Source: Solobacterium sp. | Lineage (GTDB): Bacteria > Bacillota_I > Bacilli_A > Erysipelotrichales > Erysipelotrichaceae | Reading direction: 5' to 3' | DNA: 39,399 bases | Assembly (NCBI GenBank): GCA_024693325.1 | Contig: JAILLA010000099.1 | Span: forward strand, 1 to 39,399 | Part shown: one piece after another, positions 25,659 through 33,408 of the stretch | Layout: every line of letters begins with the position of its first letter | Position numbering within the stretch: the first letter of the stretch is position 1 | The notes under the pieces: model-generated | Told to the model about the DNA's origin: nothing | What the model saw: the letters and a program-made list of their open reading frames with translations, nothing else | Databases searched by the model: none | Position numbers and translations under genes: made by a program

Positions 25659-27071
25659 ATGACGGAGAGACGTCCGAACATCCTGCTGCTGGTATCAGAC
25701 CAGCATCGCGGGGACTGGATGCCGTATGACGGCGAAACAAAGAAAAAACAGGGCACGGAAGATCTTCATCTGAACATGCCGGAGATCCGCGGACTGATGG
25801 ACCGGGGAACAGCATTCACCTGTGCTGTTTCTCCCTCTCCGGTCTGTGCTCCGGCAAGGGCGTGCCTTGCAAGCGGCAGAAGATACAGGAACTGCCGTGT
25901 ATATCAGAACAACATCAATTATGACACCGCGCTGCCAACATTCTACGGGATGCTCAGCGCAGACGGGTATTATGTCTCCGGTGTCGGCAAATTCGATCTG
26001 AATAAAGGTGATCTGACCTGGGGAGAGGATGGCTTCCATGAAGCGCTGCAGCGCATGGGTTTCTCAGACGCGAAAGACAGTGAAGGAAAGATGGATGCTG
26101 TCTGGGCGTCCATGATGGGACAGCCCGGTCCTTACGGGAAAGTGCTTGAAAAGGCCGGCTTCCTGAAGGCATACTCCGAGGACATGATGAGCCGCGGACA
26201 TGGAACAGATCCCGCTCCTGTACCGCCGGAACTCTATGCGGATAACTGGATCGGTGCCCGGGCATGCAGAATGATCGCCGAAGCACCGAAGGATAAGCCC
26301 TGGTTTATCCAGGTCAACTTCTCCGGTCCGCACGACCCGTGGGATGTAACGGAAGAAATGAGAAATGCCGTTAAGAACAGGGAAATGCCTGTCGCTGCAG
26401 ACTGTACAGGCCAAACGCAGAATCAGGATATTCGCAGAAACTATGCGGCAATGATCGAGAATATCGACCGTCTGATCGGGGAATGTCTGAAGACTCTGGA
26501 TGAGACGGGAGAACGCGACCATACACTTGTGATCTACACTGCAGATCACGGTGAGATGATGGGTGACCACGACATGTACGGTAAATCCAAGCCGGAACAG
26601 GGATCGATCATGATCCCGATGGTAGTAGATGCTTCCTGTTTCGGATCTGCCGGCGGCAGGGTGAACAATACACCGGTCGAACTGCAGGATCTGGCTGCTA
26701 CATGCCTGGATTATGCAGGGGTAAAACCTTCCGCAAAGCTGGAATCTGTTTCCCTCCGTCCGGTGGTGGAAGGCAAAGAGGAAAAGGTACGCAGCTACGC
26801 GATCTCGGAACTGCTGCTGAAAGACAAAAAGAATCCGTTTGATGCATTTGCGGCGATCACGGACGGTGAATGGAAACTCATTATGAAAAACCGTCTGCCG
26901 GACAGACTGTATCACATAGCGGAAGATCCGTTTGAAATGAATGACCTGGCTGAAAGCCATCCTGAGATCGTTGAACGGCTGAGGCAGGACTTCGCGGACA
27001 GGGGTCAGAAACCCAATCCGATGATCGAAGCGTATAAAAAATCATTCCGGGTCGAAAAGGAAAGGAACTGA
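25659..27071 (+). CDS. Second Cys-type sulfatase, cytoplasmic
   Basis: This 470-residue sulfatase begins with RPNILLLVSDQHRGDW (metal-binding Asp14) and contains the signature SPVCAPARACLASGR, with Cys63 as the formylglycine precursor. TADHGEMMGDHDMYGKSKPEQG supplies the DHG motif and the catalytic Lys region. There is no signal peptide, as for the sulfatase at 14943; the two belong to different subgroups, suggesting sulfate esters at two positions or two substrates. AGGAGG lies nine bases upstream of the ATG and 13 bases after the EIIC stop. It is in the operon starting at 22905. Confidence 0.94.
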   Translation: MTERRPNILLLVSDQHRGDWMPYDGETKKKQGTEDLHLNMPEIRGLMDRGTAFTCAVSPSPVCAPARACLASGRRYRNCRVYQNNINYDTALPTFYGMLSADGYYVSGVGKFDLNKGDLTWGEDGFHEALQRMGFSDAKDSEGKMDAVWASMMGQPGPYGKVLEKAGFLKAYSEDMMSRGHGTDPAPVPPELYADNWIGARACRMIAEAPKDKPWFIQVNFSGPHDPWDVTEEMRNAVKNREMPVAADCTGQTQNQDIRRNYAAMIENIDRLIGECLKTLDETGERDHTLVIYTADHGEMMGDHDMYGKSKPEQGSIMIPMVVDASCFGSAGGRVNNTPVELQDLAATCLDYAGVKPSAKLESVSLRPVVEGKEEKVRSYAISELLLKDKKNPFDAFAAITDGEWKLIMKNRLPDRLYHIAEDPFEMNDLAESHPEIVERLRQDFADRGQKPNPMIEAYKKSFRVEKERN

Positions 27072-27077
27072 AGACAT

Positions 27078-27875
27078 ATGACACCAGAAGAATTGAAGAA
27101 GAAGCAGGAGGCTACAGTCAGACGCCAGTCACAGCGCGCTGCTGCAGTCACCTGTGAAACGATCACATATGAGAATGAAGGATCAACGCATGCGGTGGAT
27201 GTATATCATCCTGACCCCGAGGTGTTTCCCGGAAAGCGTCCCGGTATCCTGTTCTTCTTCGGAGGAGGCTTCGCGCTCGGATGCAGGCATGCATTCCGTG
27301 AGCAGGCACAGATCTGTGCCGAAAACGGAATCGTTGCCGCAACCGCAGACTACAGGATCTATACGGAGCATGGCTCAAAAGCCAGGGATTCCTTCAGTGA
27401 CGGCGCTGCTGTCTGGAAGCTGTTCCGTGAAAAAGCGGATGACTGGAATATGGATCCTGAGAAACTCTTTCTATCCGGAGGTTCTGCCGGTGCAATGATC
27501 GCATTCATGTGCGGACAGATGACCGGCGTGCAGCCTGCAGGCTATGTGATGTTCAATCCCGGAATCCTGGATGACGCGCCCGACGCAAACAATATCGTGA
27601 ATATCTCCGGTGCGCAGGCAGACGGCTTTGATGTGATCAATACGGAAAGCCTGAAACAGGGAACACCGAAGATGCTCGTTATGCATGGGGAGAAGGACCA
27701 TATCATCCTGAAGAATACCGTTGAAAGATTTGTCCGGTACGGGAAAGAAAACGGTGTGGATGTCAGGCTGAAGCTGTATCCCGGAATGGATCATGGTTTC
27801 TACAATTTCAACCGCAGCCGCCCGCATTTCTACATGACGATCGGCGAGACATTGAGCTTCATCGGCGAAGACTGA
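27078..27875 (+). CDS. Alpha/beta-hydrolase esterase (BD-FAE-like carbohydrate acyl esterase)
   Basis: This 265-residue cytoplasmic hydrolase has oxyanion motif FFGGGF (in place of the HGGG of hormone-sensitive-lipase types), nucleophile elbow SGGSAGAMI, acid region MLVMHGEKDHI and His in GMDHGFYNF. It resembles the acyl-esterase group that removes acetyl or aromatic acyl groups from glycosides. GGAAAGGAA precedes the start, six bases after the sulfatase stop. Its place between sulfatase and sugar kinase suggests removal of an acyl decoration from the same substrate. Confidence 0.85.
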   Translation: MTPEELKKKQEATVRRQSQRAAAVTCETITYENEGSTHAVDVYHPDPEVFPGKRPGILFFFGGGFALGCRHAFREQAQICAENGIVAATADYRIYTEHGSKARDSFSDGAAVWKLFREKADDWNMDPEKLFLSGGSAGAMIAFMCGQMTGVQPAGYVMFNPGILDDAPDANNIVNISGAQADGFDVINTESLKQGTPKMLVMHGEKDHIILKNTVERFVRYGKENGVDVRLKLYPGMDHGFYNFNRSRPHFYMTIGETLSFIGED

Positions 27876-27968
27876 TCAATACAATCAGAAAGAAGCGGTT
27901 CCGAAGCAGAAAAAGTGAAGGAACCGTTTTCTGTCAGCACAGCGGAATATGTGTACAGGAGGATGGAA

Positions 27969-28901
27969 ATGAAACAGTATCTTGTGTTTGATCTTGGCGG
28001 TACCAGCATCAAATATGCGCTGATCAGTGAAACAGCGGAAATACTTGAACATGGGAAAACAGACGCGGTAACCGACAGTCTGGATCATCTGCTGGACCTG
28101 CTGGGATCTGTGGGCAGGACATATGAAGGCAGATATGAAGGTGCGGCTGTATCCATGCCCGGAAGGATCAGTACCGCAAAAGGCATTGCTTTTACAGGCG
28201 GGGCATATCGCTTTATCAGGGATATTCCGATCGCAGACCTCCTGGAAAAAAGACTGGGCGTCCCTGTTACGATAGCCAATGACGGAAAATGCGCCGCCAA
28301 TGCGGAAGCCTGGAACGGTGCTTTGTCCGGGATACAGAACGGGGCAGTCATTATCCTGGGAACGGGAACAGGCGGCGGGATCCTGCTGAACGGAAAGATA
28401 TGGATGGGTACAAGCGGGGGAGGCGGCGAGCTTTCTCATCTTGTCACAGACATCAATGCTTTTTCGGAAGCCGGTTTCAGCCTGAAAAACAATATTGAGG
28501 CTATGTGGGTAGGTCATGCGTCCGCAACCGGTCTGATCGGCAAATATGCCATCCGGAAGAACCAGCCGTTTCTCGGAAACAGTTATGATGGGATCAGTCT
28601 GTTTGAAGCATACGACGCAGGTGATCCGGACGCGTGGGCTGCTCTGGAGGATTTCGGCCTGAAAACGGCTGCCGGTATCTACAGTATTCAGTCGGTACTG
28701 GACCTGGAAAGATATGCAGTAGGCGGCGGGATCAGTGCCCGCAGGGAAGTGACGGACATGATCCGTGTCAAGGTGAATGAACTGTTCGGACGTTCCGCGA
28801 ATCTTCCGTTCATGGCTCCCGAGATCGTTCCATGCAGATACGGAAATGATGCAAACCTGATCGGTGCTCTCCGGTTTCATCTGGACAGGATCACTCAATA
28901 A
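27969..28901 (+). CDS. ROK-family sugar kinase
   Basis: This 310-residue kinase has ATP phosphate-binding motif DLGGTSIKYA (8-17), sugar-binding/catalytic NDGKCAANAE and the second phosphate motif ILGTGTGGGI. AGGAGG six bases upstream of ATG 27969 selects this start over two upstream ATGs in the open frame. The ROK zinc motif (CxCGxxGC) expected after GELSH is absent. There is no N-terminal DNA-binding domain, so it is a kinase and not a NagC/XylR repressor. It probably phosphorylates the monosaccharide or a beta-glucoside released in the pathway; some zinc-less ROK proteins are beta-glucoside kinases. It is the last gene of the operon. Confidence 0.9.
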   Translation: MKQYLVFDLGGTSIKYALISETAEILEHGKTDAVTDSLDHLLDLLGSVGRTYEGRYEGAAVSMPGRISTAKGIAFTGGAYRFIRDIPIADLLEKRLGVPVTIANDGKCAANAEAWNGALSGIQNGAVIILGTGTGGGILLNGKIWMGTSGGGGELSHLVTDINAFSEAGFSLKNNIEAMWVGHASATGLIGKYAIRKNQPFLGNSYDGISLFEAYDAGDPDAWAALEDFGLKTAAGIYSIQSVLDLERYAVGGGISARREVTDMIRVKVNELFGRSANLPFMAPEIVPCRYGNDANLIGALRFHLDRITQ

Positions 28902-28940
28902 CAGTAAATGAAGAGATCAGATCCGTGATTCGGTAAGCTT

Positions 28941-28969
28941 ACCGGCGGTAAATCAAACTGCCGGTTTTT
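28941..28969 (+). terminator. Terminator of the glycosidase operon
   Basis: ACCGGC pairs with GCCGGT around a loop, followed by TTTT. Confidence 0.8.
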
Positions 28970-29033
28970 GCGATAAGTTTTCGTACCGCAAAGGAATTAT
29001 TGAGAAAAAACAGTATACAGGCAATTCCATGTT

Positions 29034-29061
29034 TTGAAATGAAACTGATTTGTAATACAAT
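29034..29061 (+). promoter_or_regulatory. Promoter of the DMT transporter, placed for a leaderless mRNA
   Basis: TTGAAA at 29034-29039, a 16-bp spacer and TACAAT at 29056-29061. The start codon lies only seven bases downstream of the -10 box. Confidence 0.6.
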
Positions 29062-29067
29062 TGCTGC

Positions 29068-29925
29068 ATGGCTGATCTGAAAAACCATCTTGCCCTGATC
29101 GCGGCAGTCTGTATCTGGGGTTCTTCCTATATCGCTTCCAAAATAGCGCTGGAAGCTTTTTCACCTCTGCTGCTGTGCCTGATCCGTTTTATCGTGTCAT
29201 CAGTGTTTATGTTTCTGATCAGGCGGAACAGGAAGAGATACATTCCATCAAGGAATGACCTGAAATATATGACGCTGTCGGCGGTCTCCGGCATCGCTGT
29301 TTACTATGCCCTGGAAAACATTGCCGTTAGCCTGACAAGTGCCTCTGATGCCAGCCTGATCTCAGCAGTTTATCCGGTGATCACGATCCTGATCGGCATC
29401 CTGTTTTTTCATCTCAGAACGAACAGGAATGAAGTGCTCGGCATCCTGATGGGTGTCTGCGGGGTGATCATCCTGACCGTAACGGGGAATGACGGAAACG
29501 GATCTGTGCTCGGCAATGCCCTGATCGCATTCAACGGCTGCCTGTGGGCGTGCTACAACTACATGACACAGAGGATCTCCGATGAGCCGGATGACTTTAC
29601 CGTCACGTATTATCAGACGCTGATCGGTACGGTATGCTTCATACCGATGCTCGTGTTTGAAAAGAATATGAGATGGTCTGTGACAGCAGGCTCCATCGCG
29701 GCAGTGCTGTATCTGTCACTGATCTGTTCACTGGCTGCGCTGTTTCTGTACAACTACGGACTGCGCAAGGTCAGTGCCGCAAGAGCTGCTTCATTAATGA
29801 ATCTGATGCCTGTAGCAGGTGTAGTACTGTCCGTACTGATTCTGCATGAGACGATCACGGTCAAGCATCTGATCGGCGGCGCGGTGATCATTGCCGGTGT
29901 CCTTCTTTCTGCCCGTAAACCCTGA
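29068..29925 (+). CDS. EamA/DMT-superfamily transporter
   Basis: This 285-residue integral membrane protein has two EamA repeats of five helices each. Repeat one opens with HLALIAAVCIWGSSYIASKIALEAFSPLLLCLIRF; repeat two opens with GNALIAFNGCLWACYNYMTQRI and ends with EAALAALTL-like small-residue helices and HETITVKHLIGGAVIIAGV. The family exports amino acids and other metabolites; the substrate cannot be predicted. No Shine-Dalgarno sequence precedes the ATG, which fits the leaderless promoter placement. It stands alone between terminators at 28941 and 29953. Confidence 0.92.
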   Translation: MADLKNHLALIAAVCIWGSSYIASKIALEAFSPLLLCLIRFIVSSVFMFLIRRNRKRYIPSRNDLKYMTLSAVSGIAVYYALENIAVSLTSASDASLISAVYPVITILIGILFFHLRTNRNEVLGILMGVCGVIILTVTGNDGNGSVLGNALIAFNGCLWACYNYMTQRISDEPDDFTVTYYQTLIGTVCFIPMLVFEKNMRWSVTAGSIAAVLYLSLICSLAALFLYNYGLRKVSAARAASLMNLMPVAGVVLSVLILHETITVKHLIGGAVIIAGVLLSARKP

Positions 29926-29952
29926 AACCTGAGATCCATGCCGTAATATTTC

Positions 29953-29977
29953 CGCCGGAAATCATTCCGGTGTTTTT
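29953..29977 (+). terminator. Terminator of the DMT transporter gene
   Basis: CGCCGGAA pairs with TTCCGGTG (one G-U) around a short loop, followed by TTTTT. Confidence 0.85.
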
Positions 29978-29981
29978 CTTT

Positions 29982-29993
29982 GACCGTGCGGTC
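29982..29993. repeat. Short dyad upstream of the aldo/keto reductase
   Basis: GACCG-TG-CGGTC is a perfect 5-2-5 inverted repeat about 63 bp before the reductase start. It may be an operator; no regulator consensus is recognised. Confidence 0.3.
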
Positions 29994-30055
29994 ATTTTGT
30001 ATGAAGTACAGATGATGGATATAGTATGATGTTTTCAGAGAAACAGGAGTATTAC

Positions 30056-31237
30056 ATGCAATACAGAACAGACAGAAACGGGACCCCGCTCTCCATACTC
30101 GGCTACGGCTGCATGCGTTTCACCAAAAAGGGAAACAGCATCGATGTTGCCAAGGCGGAACAGGAGATCATTGAGGCATACCGCAGCGGTGTCAATTACT
30201 ACGATACGGCATATGTTTACGGCGGAAGCGAAGCTGCCCTGGGAGAGATCCTGGAGAAGAACGGGATCCGCGACAAGGTCTATATCGCGACCAAGCTGCC
30301 GCAGTACCTGATCTCTTCACGTGCTGCCCTCGACAGGTATTTCAATGAAGAACTGTCCAGACTGAGAACAGACCATATCGACTATTACCTGATGCATCAT
30401 GTAACGGACGTCGCAATGTGGGAGAGGCTGAAGAAGGTAGGCATTGAAGACTGGGTAGCCGAAAAGAAAGCAGGCGGTCAGATCAGGAATATCGGATTCT
30501 CCTATCACGGGAACACAGACAACTTCCTGAAGATCCTGAATGACTATGACTGGGACTTCTGCCAGATCCAGTACAACTATCTGGATGAAGTGTCCCAGGC
30601 AGGACGTGACGGTCTTGTCGCGGCATACAATAAAGGCATTCCTGTCGTCATCATGGAACCGCTGCGCGGCGGCAAGCTTGTCAACAGTCTGCCCCAGGGA
30701 GCCAGGAAGGCATTCTCAAACAGCACGAGAAGCTGGTCCCCGGCAGAGTGGGGACTGCACTGGCTGTATGACCAGAAGGAAGTGACTGTCGTACTGTCCG
30801 GAATGAACTCCCTGGAAATGGTTAAGGAAAACTGCCGGACCGCTTCCGAAGCACTCGACGGGGAACTGACAGAACAGGACAGACAGGTACTGGAGACCGT
30901 GAAGAAAGAGATCCGGGCAAATGAAAAAGTACCTTGCACAGGATGCAGGTATTGTATGCCTTGTCCGAAGGGTGTCGATATCCCGGGTATCTTCCGCTGC
31001 TACAACGCGATGTATATCGAGTCCAAGTCACAGGGAAGATTTGAGTTTGCCCAGACAGTCGGACTGACCAGGGAACCTGCCTTTGCCTCACAGTGCATTG
31101 AATGCGGCAAATGTGAGAAGCACTGCCCGCAGAGCATCCCGATCAGGCAGAAACTGAAGGAAGCAGACAAGGCGCTCAGACCGCTTCCGTACAAGATCGG
31201 CATCGATCTTGCACGCCGGTTCATGTTCAGAAAGTAA
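30056..31237 (+). CDS. Aldo/keto reductase with C-terminal [4Fe-4S] ferredoxin-like region
   Basis: This 393-residue protein starts at the ATG with CAGGAG six bases upstream, ten codons inside the longest frame. An AKR barrel carries the catalytic tetrad Asp50 (YYDTAYVYGGSE), Tyr55, Lys80 (IATKLP) and a His in YYLMHHVTD (114/115). The C-terminus holds two Cys clusters, CTGCRYCMPCPKGVDIP and CIECGKCEKHCPQSIP, a dicluster-type arrangement of four plus four Cys. This subfamily is common in anaerobic Bacillota and Bacteroidota. The Fe-S clusters would allow electron exchange with ferredoxin-type partners. The substrate is unknown. Confidence 0.94.
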   Translation: MQYRTDRNGTPLSILGYGCMRFTKKGNSIDVAKAEQEIIEAYRSGVNYYDTAYVYGGSEAALGEILEKNGIRDKVYIATKLPQYLISSRAALDRYFNEELSRLRTDHIDYYLMHHVTDVAMWERLKKVGIEDWVAEKKAGGQIRNIGFSYHGNTDNFLKILNDYDWDFCQIQYNYLDEVSQAGRDGLVAAYNKGIPVVIMEPLRGGKLVNSLPQGARKAFSNSTRSWSPAEWGLHWLYDQKEVTVVLSGMNSLEMVKENCRTASEALDGELTEQDRQVLETVKKEIRANEKVPCTGCRYCMPCPKGVDIPGIFRCYNAMYIESKSQGRFEFAQTVGLTREPAFASQCIECGKCEKHCPQSIPIRQKLKEADKALRPLPYKIGIDLARRFMFRK

Positions 31238-31241
31238 TGAT

Positions 31242-31275
31242 TTATCAACAAAACAGCCCTGTTTATTGTGGATAA
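31242..31275. promoter_or_regulatory. DnaA-box-like sequences
   Basis: TGTGGATAA at 31267-31275 is the exact complement of the DnaA consensus TTATCCACA. TTATCAACA at 31242-31250 differs by one base, and a third, TGTGGATTA at 31354-31362, lies in the nearby terminator loop. No dnaA or dnaN gene adjoins, so this is not an obvious oriC. Confidence 0.35.
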
Positions 31276-31332
31276 CGTTGTTATTTGACGGTATTCAGCT
31301 GTTTTGTGACAGATATTCAGCCAAAACAAGAG

Positions 31333-31374
31333 AAAAAAGAACTGTAACGGTGTTGTGGATTACAGTTCTTTTCC
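31333..31374. terminator. Bidirectional terminator, reductase / GNAT fusion gene
   Basis: AAAAGAACTGTAA pairs perfectly with TTACAGTTCTTTT (13 bp) around a 12-base loop. It works for both convergent genes. Confidence 0.9.
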
Positions 31375-31400
31375 TTGTCCGGATATGTGTCTGTTTCTGA

Positions 31401-32378
31401 TCAGAGATCGAATTCGTGCTTGCCGACCAGTACTTTTCCTCTGGTTCCGGCAGTGCCTTTATGGACTTCCAGCATGCCCAGTGTGTTGTATCCGCAGCTG
31501 TTCAGGAAGGCGATCATGACCTGGTTGTCCGGCTGGACCGTATTGGTCACTTCTTCCAGGCCTGCCTCCGCAGCAGCCTGTTCTGCCTTCTTCATCAACA
31601 TCGTCGCGATCCCTTTGCGCCGCATGTCTTTCCTGACATACAGTTCCTTCAGGCGGATGAGGTCGACATTCTCATCCAGGACGATATAGCCCAGGAACCT
31701 GCCGTGCTCGCTTGCCGCAAAGATCCGGCAGCCACTGTCCAGCAGCTCTTCCAGCTGGTCCTGCGCGGTATCCGTATCGGACTGTACCGGCTGACCGTTG
31801 AAGCGGGCCAGGAACTGGTTGTATTCATCCTTCAGGAAGATCAGGTTCATGTAGTTACGGTCCGTGACGTCTATGATGCGGACATTGAAGGAAGGCACAG
31901 GCGTCCTGACGGGAACAGGCTCTTCCTCGGGTTCTTCATAGTCGTCATCTTCCTCATCGGAGACAAAGGGCATGTCGTCATAGATGATGCCGTTTTCCTC
32001 ACACCACACCATAGCTGTCGCGCGGTGTGCCTTTGCCTGGAATTCATACCATTCCTGCAGCAGGTCAAAGCGTTCCGCAGCAGCACGGAACATCCTGAAT
32101 GCGCCGCGTCCGTGGATGGCGTTGGACATCCAGTCCTTGGCATCCCCGTCCGGCTGCGCTTCGATAAAGCGTTCCATATTGCCGTAGTCGTCTACTTCCC
32201 GTCTGTCGGGAAGGGGGATCAGGTCTTCATCATAGACCTGGTCCGGCATACCGGGATCGCTCCATCCGCTGTAGCTGCTGTACGTTACGATCTCTTCTTT
32301 CGGGATATAGTAATACGGTTTTAATTCATCATTCAGCGACTCGATCGCCGCAACAACATCGTTCAGATTTACTTTCAT
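31401..32378 (-). CDS. UPF0158 domain fused to a GNAT N-acetyltransferase
   Basis: This 325-residue protein starts at ATG 32378 (AGAGG eight bases upstream); the longer frame adds 17 residues with no binding site. Residues of about 1-140 match UPF0158: MKVNLNDVVAAIESLNDE, NAIHGRGAFRMFR, LLQEWYEFQAKA and MVWCEENGIIYD. A strongly acidic linker, SDEEDDDYEEPEEEPVP, leads to a GNAT domain with the acetyl-CoA loop VRKDMRRKGIATMLMKKAEQ and the terminal substrate strand FLNSCGYNTLGM. The acceptor substrate is unknown. The gene is convergent with the aldo/keto reductase and divergent from the YitT-family gene. Confidence 0.88.
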   Translation of the reverse strand: MKVNLNDVVAAIESLNDELKPYYYIPKEEIVTYSSYSGWSDPGMPDQVYDEDLIPLPDRREVDDYGNMERFIEAQPDGDAKDWMSNAIHGRGAFRMFRAAAERFDLLQEWYEFQAKAHRATAMVWCEENGIIYDDMPFVSDEEDDDYEEPEEEPVPVRTPVPSFNVRIIDVTDRNYMNLIFLKDEYNQFLARFNGQPVQSDTDTAQDQLEELLDSGCRIFAASEHGRFLGYIVLDENVDLIRLKELYVRKDMRRKGIATMLMKKAEQAAAEAGLEEVTNTVQPDNQVMIAFLNSCGYNTLGMLEVHKGTAGTRGKVLVGKHEFDL

Positions 32379-32495
32379 GACAGATACCTCTATTGACTCT
32401 ATTATAGCAATTATGCTTTTTTGCGGCACAAAGGAAAATCATGTGTTTATTTATACAGAAGAGGGGTAAAATAAGATTCTGCGAGGTACGACAGT

Positions 32496-33365
32496 ATGAA
32501 CAATGTTGTTCATTTCAAAAAAGAAGATATTCCGAAAATACTGGTGGTCATCATCAGCGCACTGCTTTATTCCTTCGGCATGAATACATTCGTCAAATCC
32601 GGAAACCTGTTCCCGGGCGGCTTTGCCGGCATATCCAGGCTGCTGTCAATGGCCATGGAACAGTATCTGAATATCAGGATCTCATTCAGCGTGATCTACT
32701 GGATCATGAATGCGGCAGTGACGTTCCTTGTCTGGAAACAGGTAGGCCATAAATTTGTCATCCTGTCAGTCCTGTGGTTCTCACTGGCTTCGCTGTTCAC
32801 GTCTGTTCTGAAACTTCCCTATATCACGCAGGATCCTCTGCTGATCTCCGTGTTCGGCGGTCTGATCAACGGGACAGCGATCGGCATGTCGCTGCGCTCA
32901 GACGCAAGCAGCGGGGGAACAGACTTCGTTTCGATCTATCTGTCGATGCGTTCCAACGCACCGTCATGGAATATCATCCTTTACTGCAATGCCTGCGTGC
33001 TGTTCCTGGCAGGACTGATGTTCGGCTGGAACCAGGCTCTGTATTCCATCATCTTCCAGTTCGTATCGACCCAGGTCGTCAATACCATGCACCAGAGGTT
33101 CAAGGTAACCAGCCTTCATGTCGTGACCGATCATCCGGATGAGATCTGCAGTGCTGTCTTCAGCACATGCCGTCACGGCATCACAAAGCTTGCCTGTGAA
33201 GGGGGTTATACGGGAAAACCCCACTGGCTGCTGCTGATGGATATCAATACGTATCAGCTGAAGGATGTCCTGAAATCGATCAGGGAAGCGGATGAACATG
33301 CGTTCATTTCCGTCGGCAGCCTGACGGCTGTCAGCGGAAACTACTATCAGAAACCGCTCGAATAA
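32496..33365 (+). CDS. YitT-family (DUF161/DUF2179) membrane protein
   Basis: This 289-residue protein has five or six transmembrane helices in the N-terminal 190 residues, including LYSFGMNTFVKSGNLFPGGFAGISRL and SLRSDASSGGTDFVSIYLSMR, the hallmark motifs of the YitT family. A cytoplasmic C-terminal DUF2179 domain follows (FKVTSLHVVTDHPDEICSAV to FISVGSLTAVSGNYYQKP). GCGAGG lies about nine bases upstream, with a TAAAAT -10 candidate before it. The molecular role of the family is unsettled. Confidence 0.92.
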   Translation: MNNVVHFKKEDIPKILVVIISALLYSFGMNTFVKSGNLFPGGFAGISRLLSMAMEQYLNIRISFSVIYWIMNAAVTFLVWKQVGHKFVILSVLWFSLASLFTSVLKLPYITQDPLLISVFGGLINGTAIGMSLRSDASSGGTDFVSIYLSMRSNAPSWNIILYCNACVLFLAGLMFGWNQALYSIIFQFVSTQVVNTMHQRFKVTSLHVVTDHPDEICSAVFSTCRHGITKLACEGGYTGKPHWLLLMDINTYQLKDVLKSIREADEHAFISVGSLTAVSGNYYQKPLE

Positions 33366-33373
33366 TAAATAAG

Positions 33374-33401
33374 ACCGGATGCCGTGTGACATCCGGTTTT
33401 T
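33374..33401. terminator. Bidirectional terminator, YitT gene / RNA methyltransferase
   Basis: ACCGGATG pairs with CATCCGGT around an eight-base loop, followed by TTTTT. The leftward reading also has a T-rich tail (CTTATTTATTATT). Confidence 0.88.
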
Positions 33402-33408
33402 ATGACGA

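Noticed and set aside
31267..31275. Chromosomal replication origin
   Set aside because: Only one exact DnaA box, no AT-rich unwinding region and no dnaA, dnaN or rpmH neighbours.
31416..32324. 302-codon rightward frame opposite the UPF0158-GNAT gene
   Set aside because: No start signal or recognisable domain; the opposite strand encodes a clear two-domain protein.
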